64,000 nucleotides of DNA from Comamonadaceae bacterium (lineage in GTDB: Bacteria > Pseudomonadota > Gammaproteobacteria > Burkholderiales > Burkholderiaceae_C), in assembly GCA_027486755.1 (NCBI GenBank), contig JAIXOM010000062.1, positions 23,923 to 87,922 of the forward strand, in the 5' to 3' direction. Under the pieces are notes generated by a model. That model made no database searches, was not told the origin of the DNA, and worked only from the letters and a program-made list of their open reading frames with translations. The position numbers were made by a program, and so were the translations under genes. Positions within the stretch are counted from its first letter, which is position 1. Every line of letters starts with the position of its first letter. Shown in pieces: positions 58,001 through 64,000 of the stretch.

Positions 58001-61000
58001 CGGCAGCGGCACCGCCACCCTGTCGGGCGCCAACACCTATACCGGCGGTACCACTTTTGCGGGCGGCACGCTGGCGCTGGGCTCGTCTGCGGCCTTGGGC
58101 AGCAGCGGTGACCTGAGCTTTGGCGGCGGCACGTTGCAACACTCGACCAGCAACACGGCTGACTATTCCAGCCGCATCAGCACTTTGGCCGGCCAGTTGC
58201 TGAAGATCGACACCAACGACCAGAGTGTGACCTATGCCAGCGCGTTGGGCAGCGCGGTCAGCAGCCTGAACAAGCTCGGCACCGGCGCCCTCACCCTGAC
58301 TGCCGACAACACCTACACCGGCACCACCACCATCACCGCGGGCACCTTGCAACTGGGCAATGGCGGCACCTCGGGCGGCGTGAGTGGCAACATCGTCAAC
58401 AACGCCAGCTTGGTCATCAACCGTTCGAACGATCTGAGCCTGAGCGGCGCCATCAGCGGCAGCGGCAGCCTCACCAAGCAAGGCGCAGGCACTTTGACGC
58501 TGGCCGGCGCCAACACCTACACCGGCAACACCACCCTCAGCACAGGGACGCTTGCGGTCAGCGGTAGCTTGTCAGACCTCACCCAGGTCAGCCTGGCCAC
58601 AGGCACCACCTACCGGCTGGACGCCAGCGACACCGTGGGCAGCATTGAAGGCGCGGGCAACATCACCACCGGCGCCGGCTCGGGCACGGTGACGCTGACG
58701 GCCGACATGGATGTGGCCTTGAGCAAAACCTATAGCGGCGTCATGGCCAACGGCAGCACTGCCTTGCTGGGCTTTACCAAGGCGGGCCTGGGCAGCCTCA
58801 CGCTGACCGGTGTGAACACCGCCACTGGCGGCACCGGCCTGAGTGCAGGCACACTGGTGCTCGGCGGTCATGACCGCTTGTCGACAAGCGGCGCACTGAG
58901 CATCAGCGGCGGCACCTTCAGCATGGGTTCGTACAACCAGACGGTGGCCTCGCTGGCTCTGACCGGCGGGTTGGTCACCGGCACCGGCGTGATCAGCAGC
59001 GCCAGCTATGGCATTGATGTGCCCACAGGCACCACCACCACCTTTGCGAACGTGATCAGCGGCAGCACGCAGATCAACAAAACCGGCGGTGGCACATTGG
59101 TGCTCACGGCCAACAACAGCTATACCGGCGGCACGATTCTGTCAGACGGCACCCTGAGCCTGGGTCACGCCAATGCCATCAGCACCACCGGCACCATCAG
59201 CTTTGCCGGCGGCATTTTGCAGTTCACCAGCAGCAACAGCACCGATTATTCGGCGCGGTTCAGCACCGCAGCCAACCAGGCCTACAAGTTCGATACCAAC
59301 GGCCTGACCGTCACCCTGGCCGGCTCGCTGGCCAGCACGGGCGCCACCCTGGGCAAATATGGCGCGGGCAACCTGATCTTGACCGATGCCAGCCGTTACG
59401 CCAGTGCCTCTGTGGGCACCACCACGATTGCTGGCGGTACCTTGACCCTGAGGGTGGCCCATCCGACCGATATCAATGCGGCAGCGGCCTTCAGCGGCGC
59501 GGGCACGCTCGCGCTGGAAAACAGCAACGCCAACAGCACCACCGGTTTTAATAACCCGGTGACCACCAGCAGCAGCTTGTTGTTCAACACCGGCGGCAGC
59601 ACTTTGGGCGGCCTGGTCCTGGGCCGAACCGGCAACACCGCCGACATGACGCTTGACAGCCTGCCAGCCGGCATCAGCGTGATTGGCAGCCAGGGCTATT
59701 ACGGCAACAACCTGACGCTGACCAGCAACGCCAGCCCCAACTTCACCAACTGGAGCAACGGCGGCACGCTGACCCTCTCGGCCGTCAACTCGGTGTCCAT
59801 CTTGGCGCCGATCACGGTGAGCAGTGCCAACAGCTCGATCGCGATCAAGACCAGCCAGGGCACGGCCGCTGGCAACAATGAGGGCTATTACAACTTTGGC
59901 CTGAGCGCGAGCGGCTTCAGCGGTCGTATCGACTTCAGTGGCGCGACCGGTCAAACCTTCACCACCCAAGACGGGACCAACAGCGCCAACCTCAAGACTT
60001 ACACCTTCATCACCACGCTGGCAGAACTCAGGGCCTCATCAGCTTCGGCCAATTTGGCTTTGCGCACCAACATCGACGGGGCTAGCTATTTACGAGCGGG
60101 CGTTGCCAACCAAGACAATGGCCGAGGCGTCGGTGCGGACTACCCCTACATGAGCATCCGTGAAGGCAGCTTCACGGGTGCCTTTGCTGGCTTGGGCCAC
60201 ACCATCTCCAACTTAAACGTCTACAGCAATGGCTCAACCAATGCGGGCTTGTTCTCGCAATTGGGGGGCAACGCTTTGGTGCAAGACATCCGGTTTGAGA
60301 GTGCCAACATCACGGGCATCAACATGAACAGCCTGGCCACCTTGTCGGGCTATGCCAACAACGCATGGGTCAGCGGCATCATGGTGGCCAATGGTTTGGT
60401 CAGGATCAGCAACAGCGGCTCATGGGCCGCTGGTGTGGTGGCTTATACCGAAGGCGGCACGCTCAGGGATGCTTGGGTCGTCAACAACCCCATTTCTGTG
60501 CTCGCAGGCGGTGGCGCCGGTGGCATCATGGGCCGCACGCTCATGACGACAAGAAATGTGCACAACATTGGCAGCGACGTCTACGGAAACGGCAACGAGA
60601 ACGGCGGCCTGTTTGGTCAAAAGTGGAACGGCTCCGTACTGACCAACTCACACTCCACCGGCAATGTCACTGGCAATACCCAGACGGGCGGCTTGATTGG
60701 CAACAGCAATGCCCTCATCAGCGACTCCTATGCCACCGGAAATGTCACGGTGATCCATCAGGACTCCTCGGCCATTGGCGGTTTGCTGGGTAGAAACCAC
60801 TATGGCGGCACATTGACCAATGTCTACGCCACAGGCAATGTCTCCGCGGGCTGGAATTCTGTGGGTGGCTTGATTGGTTATTCAGACAACAGCATGACGC
60901 TGACCAATGTCTGGGCCAGCGGGTCTGTGAGCTCGAGCCGATATGGCACTGTGGGTGGCTTGGTGGGTTATGCCGTTTACGAGGCCAACATCAACAATTC

Positions 61001-64000
61001 CAGCTACCGCGGGACCTCGATCAGCGGTGGCAGCAATCAGGGCGTGGGGGGTCTGATCGGCTATGCCCATGACCGCCATATCAACATCAGCAATTCCTAT
61101 GTCGGCAATGGCAGTGGTCGTATCAGCATCGCCTCAACGGGCGGCGGTGCTGTGGGTGGCTTGGTGGGTTATGCGCGCGCAGGGATTAGTATCAGCAACT
61201 CCTATGTCGCCAACGTCGACGTCAGCGGCGGAACCTATGTGGGCGGCTTGGTGGGCGAGCAAAGAAGAAGCTCGGTCAGCATCAGCAACTCCTACGCCGG
61301 CGGGACGGGCGGCACCACGGTCACTGGCGGCAACTTTGTCGGTGGTCTGGTTGGCGAGATGATTGGCGGAAGCATCATCAATTCCTACTTTGAAGGCGCG
61401 GTCACAGGCTCCAGTAACTATGGCGGCATCGTTGGCTTTTTGAAGCCCGGTGCCTTCCTGTCCAATACCTATTACAACGTCAGCACCACGCTGATCAATG
61501 GCAGCCCCACCCTCACCATAGGCGGCTTGTACGGCAAGCAATATTCAGATTGGGTGGCCAGCAACTCGTCCACCGTGGCCTCGCGCTCTTTGGCTTCGCT
61601 GATCGGCAATTACTTTGACCAGGACTCAGACGGCTTCTACATCATCGCCAGCAGCTCGGCCAACATCGCCAGCACCAGCATCACCAAGAACGATCTGGGC
61701 AATTTGATGGGCTTTGTGCAGGGCGATACCGGCGGCAGCGCCAATGCCTTCAAGTTCAAGCTCACCGCACACATCGATATCCCCAACGCGGTGACCAAGT
61801 TTGTGCCCTATTTCAGCGCGGCGCAATTCAAGGGCAATGGCTACGAGGTCAAAGACTTTTCCTGGAACAAGGCGACCTCCAATGTCGGCTTCCTGGGTTT
61901 TGTGAATAGAAGCACCGTCAGTCAGCTCAAGGTCTACAGCACCGCCTTTGAAAGCTCGGGCGACTACAACGCGGTCAGCGGTCAGTTCTACGTGGGCACC
62001 GCCATCGGCTCGCTCCACAACGGCGTGGTCTACGACTCCTTCGCGGTGCTGGGCGGCACCACCCGCGGGCTGGACAACACCGGCGGCTTCATAGGCTATT
62101 TCTCTGACGGCACCGTCGCCGATGTGAGCGCGACCCGGCTCGGCTCCATCACCGATCCCACCCGGGCCAAGGTGATCGGCTCGATGAACTATGACGTCGA
62201 CGGTGATCAATGGCAGCACCTCAGGGGCAACACCGGCGGCGTAGCGGGCTATATGGGTGGCGTATCGGCCATCAATCTGAACTCCAACCTTCAAATTTAT
62301 GGTGGGGGTTACCGCACCGGCGGCTTGATCGGCTACATGTCCATCAATGGCCAATCCAACGCCGCAACGCCCTCGGTGACCACCAATACCGCGAGCAATC
62401 TGAGCGCCAGTGGCAATGTGGGTGCAGGTGGCCAATGGTCTGGTGGTTTGATCGGCTATGTCTCCGGGCCAGGCGGCTCGGTGGCTTCGAACAACTGGAG
62501 TTCATCGGGCAACCTCAGCGTCAATGGTGGCAATTCGGGCGGTTTGATCGGTGAGGCTTACAACATCAACATCAGCAACGCCATCTCGACGGCAACGTCG
62601 GTCATCTCCACAGGAGGCGCGAGCATAGGCGGGTTGATCGGCTATTCCAGCCATTTGACGCTCACCACCGGCTCGACCATCGCCAATGTGCAGGGCAACG
62701 AGAGCACCGTCGGCGGCTTTGTGGGCAGCCACCACGGTACGCTGACCAACGTCACCGCCACCGGCAACGTCATTGGGCGTTATAACCAGCTGGGCGGCTT
62801 GATCGGCTATTCCCGCGACAGCAGCAGCGTCACCAACGCCAGCGCCACCGGCAATGTCAGCGCCATCGACTACGTGAGCTACGGCGACTATGTGGGCGGG
62901 CTGATCGGCAACTCAAGAGGTACGACGGTCACCAACGCGATTGCCACCGGCAATGTGATTGGCCGCCATTACGTGGGCGGCCTGATGGGTTACCAGGAAC
63001 GCAACATCACCAACGCCAGGGCGACCGGCACCGTCAATACGACCGGCGGCGTCTTGGTCGATCCCTCGGGCACCACCACCACCACCGAGGGCGGCGATTT
63101 TGTGGGCGGCTTGGTGGGTCGGCAAGAGAGCTACACCGTCAAGGATGCCAGCTACATCGGCGCCAGCGTCACCGGCCGAGGCTATGTCGGCGGTCTGATT
63201 GGCTTGTACAACGGCCCAGGCAGCAACGCCAGCAATGCGGTGCAAGGCTCTTACGCCACCACCAACATTACCGCCGCCAAAGACTATGTGGGCGGCCTGA
63301 TCGGCTTTTCTGAGGCGGCCTTGGGTGACAGCAGCACCGCCGCGGCTTCCACCTATGGCAGCAGCACGGGCCATAGCTATGCGATCGGCAATGCGTCTGG
63401 CCGCTACGATGTGGGCGGTCTGATCGGGCGCGTGGGCAGTTATGGCTCGGTGACCAATGCCTACGCCAGCGTCAACCTGACTGCTGACCGCAATGTGGGC
63501 GGCTTGATCGGCCATTTCTCGCCCGGCGCGGAAGTGACGAACTCGCACTACAACATGGCCGGCATCACCGTCACGGCCTACACCCCCGCCAGCCCCAGCA
63601 CGCGGGTGACCCTGACCGATGTCAATGGTCTGCTCACCGTGGGCGGCTTGTATGGGGGCCAGTACACCACCTGGTTCAACGGCGGCGTCCTCGATGGCCT
63701 GGCTGGCGCGCCTGCAACAAGCCTGTTTGGCGCGGCCGATAGTTCCAACTACTACAGCCTGTCCTCCATTCAGAATTTGCGCGATTACCTGGGCTACGCC
63801 GATCGCGGCGACTTGAAATTCAGGATCGATGCCAACATCGATATGGCCACCGCGCCTGGCCTGCACATTCCTTATGTGGGTGGCGAGCTCAGGGGCAACA
63901 GCAAAACCATCAGCAATTTGCTGCTGGCGCAATACACCTCGAATCTGGGCTTTGTCGGCGCTCTGCGCAGCACCACCGCGCAGGCCACCGCAGCGCTCAA
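49032..64000 (+). CDS. Giant TpsA-type filamentous adhesin (3' end beyond window)
   Basis: A secreted surface protein of the two-partner-secretion type, open for at least 4,989 codons with no stop. Residues 1-30 are an ESPR extended signal (MNKIHRVLWSRTRGQFVAVA), followed by a hydrophobic core and cleavage near 71 (PSAAQT). Residues 75-320 are the TPS/hemagglutinin domain with SNPAGVYF (N160-G163), where the classic motif is NPNG. From about 530 to 3370 come tens of autotransporter-associated (PATR) repeats of the form GAGTLTLSGNNTYTGGTT, interrupted by a glycine-rich module at about 2215-2455. Residues from about 3650 on are GLUG-like repeats (GGLIGY, NVTATGNV) in blocks headed by LTAHIDIPN-type segments. 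Its TpsB exporter is not in the window. The start is fixed by the ESPR match; a ribosome site is not obvious. Confidence 0.93.
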   Translation, partial: MNKIHRVLWSRTRGQFVAVAEIAKSCGQGSSLSDGRVSALTKALKELWVLRPVHSALFLAGLLSIWTPSAAQTPASTQLPTGGQVAAGQASIAQSGSNMAITQASNRAVINWQSFDVGSQAKVNISQPSTSSILLNRIQGERASQIFGQINANGQVVLSNPAGVYFSPTARVDVGALVATTHSIADADFMAGAMKFSRNGATGKVINEGLLNAALGGYIALLAPEVRNSGVVIARMGTVAMAAGEAFEMQFSGQGGLANVIVTPATVAALVENGRAVQAPGGLIILSAQAANQILGGVVRNTGSLQADGISDNGGVIRLSASRSISHSGSISTDAGAGSAGKGGEVTLIADLSNRKSSTEVSGSISAKGGDLGGDGGFIDTSGSKLLIGETATVSAAAPKGKAGTWLLDPYDIIISDSATLSGAAYNNNYTANSDSSVIRASSIVAALASSNVSISTGAPGSAGGQSGNIDVKSDIIKNSGGATTLTLTAANQIQVDPGVTIGSNGSALHLDLNTSGSSGTRKFEGVFSGTGSLTKSGAGTLMLSGNNTYTGGTTLAAGTLALGSAGALGTAGTISFTGGTLQYSAANTTDYSNRFSQAANQFYSIDTNGETIELNTALTSVGGSLTKLDGQGGIDGSLTLGGNNTYTGTTTIAAGYLIVGAQVGGSTGTLGSGDVINNGYLHFQRSDDVTVANNISGSGSLLKFGNLGNSTLTLAGNNTYTGTTHIGKGTLLLGSANAIGSIGSINLGNTTAGGTLKYSPNNNADYSNRFVTGASDLAYSIDTNGQNVTFASSLTSTDGTLNKLGAGTLTLISAYGLTGSITIGAGTLRFASSSAQTIANNISGAGALTQAGSGTLTLSGANTYTGGTTLAAGTLALGSADALGSTGTISFTGGTLQYSAANTTDYSNRFSQAANQFYSINTNGETIELITALTSVGGSLTKLEGQGGIYDSLTLGGNNTYTGTTTIAAGYLIVGAQVGGSTGTLGSGDVINNGVLHFQRSNDVTVANNISGSGSLLKLGNLGNSTLTLTGSNTYSGGTTIGAGSLQLGAGGTTGSITGNVANNGTLIFNRSNAVTYAGVISGSGAVTQSGTGTLTLTGSNTFTGTTTVSAGILELGVSQVLDAASALRVSGGTLNLGGYSQTVTSVQLTSGSINQGTLTSTTDFDLQAGSIGAVLAGTVGLSKSTAGTVILSGANTYTGGTTVSAGTLKAGSTTAFSTGAISVSSGAALDLNGQTMTSTAGLTLNGTGLSSGGALLNSSTTSATYAGLVTLGSNSSIVGGSGTINLTDTGTITGSGFDLTLGGTQGGVLWGILGTGTGALTKQDAGTWALKSDSTYTGGTTISAGTLQVGAGGTTGSITGNVANSGTLAFKRSNAVIYSDVISGSGAVTQSGTGTLTLTGSNTYTGTTTVSAGSLVLDGGSAIANTGAVNLSASGANLTLNAAKTLGSLTGVTGTTVSLGSYTLTTGDASNTVYAGAISGSGGVSKQGSGTFTLGGANTYTGGTTVSAGTLSLSASSALPSGGDLTILGGATVNGAWTSSASAVLGNLTLGGASAAGGTLAGSGAAHGNLGHFKLAGNLNVSGTSTSTISADVRIGDNATQTFDIASTSDASGNDLLISGKLGHHNGTAWGYMTKAGLGTLRITGTLDLGGITVSAGKLALEGVSGVGMLGWVGGPVALTNNAAVEIKVAGSSTASLLYAIQGSGTLTKVGTGTAVLAASNTYSGATIVSEGTLALSHASGLGSTAAGVSVASGATLDLGGMAVGAEAVTLQGGTLAASTGNSSLAGGVVMAADSSFSVAGTTLALSGVVSGVGYGLNKTGSGTLTLAGTNTYSGTTLVTAGTLALGANNVIADAGVVTVNGTSAVLALGSFSDTVGAVTVGSNGGSITSSTGVLTGSSYAISNTGVNTASVSAILAGSGALTKTGSGTATLSGANTYSGTTTISDGTLAAGSGSALGTGAVTLASSTVLDLTYSGTVALGSTLGMAAGSAITNSANTSNLTVAGASTLAGTINTAGSQTYTGAVTLGAVTTLTTQGASSANTNAAVAFGGAVNGAYDLTITNGSGNVSFGSTVGATTPLASLTVTGGANATAQTTALSGNVTTSGNQSYGGNVTLHGSAVLTSTANAGNGEVTIAGNVNTTSYLADGIVQFLGSGNWKYSLTGGATWAYYTNSGSGNSYVAGSSTSSAPSSLPFTVAYSGSTYSFTPATSAVTNVLVVAGGGAGAYSNEFSSVAGGGGGGVVSVPSATLAGAYSINVGSGSTYYRGWGGNSSLSLASNPSGMAITAHGGGGGGGAGQSSGLSGGSGGGGHFLTTPDFGAATQGAVSGFTGYTLYGNAGGSSNLVRTAGGGGGGASQVGFSATGTNGSNGAGGNGGQGVTFSISGAPVVYGSGGGGSGAATGGLGGTNAGNSLKAGGPVNGTANTGGGGGAGLELSTSAGQGGSGVVILSSSSLGGTVFNAFALTVRSGSAKASIGGSVSNLGTLTVDSTSTASAVLGAISGATTLQKSGSGGILTLSGANTFTGGLGVSGGTLDLNGGSYSVGAVQVTGGILANGIVSSATAFDVQAGTVSAALTGSSGLVKSGAGSVTLSGNNTYSGATVVSAGTLVLSHAAGLGSTDAGVSVASGATLDLNGMAVGAETVTLQGGTLVASTGSSSLAGDVVMAADSSVSVAGTGLTLSGVVSGGFGLNKTGTGSLTLSGSNTYSGTISVADGSLVLSNATALPSGAVNLSAAGTDLSLGTSASLGSLTGVAGSSVSLSSYTLSVGSAANSTYAGDMGGTGGLTKTGSGTLTLSGTHTYSGTTTVSAGTLALSAADQLASGSRLVVSGGTFDMGGFSNTLAGVRLSSGVITNGILSSTSTFDMRSGTVTAGLGGSVGLNKTTSGTLSLSGRNFYSGTTSVTAGTLSLRASNVLADSGAVTVNGADAVLALGSYSDTVGAVTLGASGGSITSSTGVLTGSSYAISNTGTNTAAISAILAGSGALTKSGSGTATLSGANTYTGGTTFAGGTLALGSSAALGSSGDLSFGGGTLQHSTSNTADYSSRISTLAGQLLKIDTNDQSVTYASALGSAVSSLNKLGTGALTLTADNTYTGTTTITAGTLQLGNGGTSGGVSGNIVNNASLVINRSNDLSLSGAISGSGSLTKQGAGTLTLAGANTYTGNTTLSTGTLAVSGSLSDLTQVSLATGTTYRLDASDTVGSIEGAGNITTGAGSGTVTLTADMDVALSKTYSGVMANGSTALLGFTKAGLGSLTLTGVNTATGGTGLSAGTLVLGGHDRLSTSGALSISGGTFSMGSYNQTVASLALTGGLVTGTGVISSASYGIDVPTGTTTTFANVISGSTQINKTGGGTLVLTANNSYTGGTILSDGTLSLGHANAISTTGTISFAGGILQFTSSNSTDYSARFSTAANQAYKFDTNGLTVTLAGSLASTGATLGKYGAGNLILTDASRYASASVGTTTIAGGTLTLRVAHPTDINAAAAFSGAGTLALENSNANSTTGFNNPVTTSSSLLFNTGGSTLGGLVLGRTGNTADMTLDSLPAGISVIGSQGYYGNNLTLTSNASPNFTNWSNGGTLTLSAVNSVSILAPITVSSANSSIAIKTSQGTAAGNNEGYYNFGLSASGFSGRIDFSGATGQTFTTQDGTNSANLKTYTFITTLAELRASSASANLALRTNIDGASYLRAGVANQDNGRGVGADYPYMSIREGSFTGAFAGLGHTISNLNVYSNGSTNAGLFSQLGGNALVQDIRFESANITGINMNSLATLSGYANNAWVSGIMVANGLVRISNSGSWAAGVVAYTEGGTLRDAWVVNNPISVLAGGGAGGIMGRTLMTTRNVHNIGSDVYGNGNENGGLFGQKWNGSVLTNSHSTGNVTGNTQTGGLIGNSNALISDSYATGNVTVIHQDSSAIGGLLGRNHYGGTLTNVYATGNVSAGWNSVGGLIGYSDNSMTLTNVWASGSVSSSRYGTVGGLVGYAVYEANINNSSYRGTSISGGSNQGVGGLIGYAHDRHINISNSYVGNGSGRISIASTGGGAVGGLVGYARAGISISNSYVANVDVSGGTYVGGLVGEQRRSSVSISNSYAGGTGGTTVTGGNFVGGLVGEMIGGSIINSYFEGAVTGSSNYGGIVGFLKPGAFLSNTYYNVSTTLINGSPTLTIGGLYGKQYSDWVASNSSTVASRSLASLIGNYFDQDSDGFYIIASSSANIASTSITKNDLGNLMGFVQGDTGGSANAFKFKLTAHIDIPNAVTKFVPYFSAAQFKGNGYEVKDFSWNKATSNVGFLGFVNRSTVSQLKVYSTAFESSGDYNAVSGQFYVGTAIGSLHNGVVYDSFAVLGGTTRGLDNTGGFIGYFSDGTVADVSATRLGSITDPTRAKVIGSMNYDVDGDQWQHLRGNTGGVAGYMGGVSAINLNSNLQIYGGGYRTGGLIGYMSINGQSNAATPSVTTNTASNLSASGNVGAGGQWSGGLIGYVSGPGGSVASNNWSSSGNLSVNGGNSGGLIGEAYNINISNAISTATSVISTGGASIGGLIGYSSHLTLTTGSTIANVQGNESTVGGFVGSHHGTLTNVTATGNVIGRYNQLGGLIGYSRDSSSVTNASATGNVSAIDYVSYGDYVGGLIGNSRGTTVTNAIATGNVIGRHYVGGLMGYQERNITNARATGTVNTTGGVLVDPSGTTTTTEGGDFVGGLVGRQESYTVKDASYIGASVTGRGYVGGLIGLYNGPGSNASNAVQGSYATTNITAAKDYVGGLIGFSEAALGDSSTAAASTYGSSTGHSYAIGNASGRYDVGGLIGRVGSYGSVTNAYASVNLTADRNVGGLIGHFSPGAEVTNSHYNMAGITVTAYTPASPSTRVTLTDVNGLLTVGGLYGGQYTTWFNGGVLDGLAGAPATSLFGAADSSNYYSLSSIQNLRDYLGYADRGDLKFRIDANIDMATAPGLHIPYVGGELRGNSKTISNLLLAQYTSNLGFVGALRSTTAQATAAL

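Noticed and set aside
49221..63932. Many long open frames on the minus strand across the adhesin gene, some above 300 codons
   Set aside because: They mirror the repetitive, GC-rich adhesin frame, have no ribosome sites and encode low-complexity protein.

Overview
The window looks like the chromosome of a GC-rich betaproteobacterium of the order Burkholderiales, most likely near Comamonadaceae. The support is the gene content and order (DUF3460-scpA-panB-panC, MetG with a fused C-terminal tRNA-binding domain, a fused NuoE/NuoF-type formate dehydrogenase beta subunit, a Bug-type solute receptor, PaiB-like protein), the codon use, and short palindromic repeats. No rRNA is present; the only RNA gene seen is tRNA-Ser(CGA). 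The taxonomy is inferred from family recognition, not from a search.

Layout. (1) 1-5958, minus strand: a branched-chain/carboxylate-type ABC transporter operon livH-livM-livG-livF, an acyl-CoA synthetase, and the start of the periplasmic receptor gene, cut by the window edge. (2) 6104-11375, minus: panC, panB, scpA, DUF3460, metG (housekeeping). (3) 11540-18739, plus: a small coupled ORF, a LysR regulator, then fdhB-fdhA-fdhD for an NAD-linked molybdenum/tungsten formate dehydrogenase. (4) 18847-26839: FtsX-like permease, truncated hemoglobin, Smr protein, radC, slpA-ispH, serS, a lipoprotein and tRNA-Ser. (5) 26840-39953: an accessory region beginning right after the tRNA. It holds a HigBA pair, a catabolic cluster (Crp-type regulator, Bug receptor, amidase, DUF1185, amidohydrolase, TSUP exporter), remnants of two insertion sequences, a second HigBA whose toxin carries an in-frame stop, an orphan antitoxin with a toxin stub, DUF3703, a membrane protein, a hydrolase, and a Phd-CcdB pair. 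(6) 40005-48307: acyl-CoA dehydrogenase, PH-like protein, PsiE-like, CBS and DUF1003 proteins, modABC facing modE across a ModE-type palindrome, and a PaiB-like protein. (7) 48308-49031: intergenic DNA full of structured repeats. (8) 49032-64000 and beyond: one uninterrupted giant two-partner-secretion adhesin of at least 4,989 codons.

How parts may work together. The molybdate system (modABC/modE) could supply the metal for the formate dehydrogenase, and FdhD would sulfurate its cofactor. The acyl-CoA synthetase inside the liv operon suggests uptake coupled to CoA activation of a carboxylic acid. The accessory region has lost several toxin and mobile genes by point mutation or truncation while keeping the antitoxins. 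A palindromic repeat of the CCCTCACCCCAGCCCTCTCC type has entered coding DNA in fdhB and fdhA, with a shorter match in metG, and is translated there as linker.
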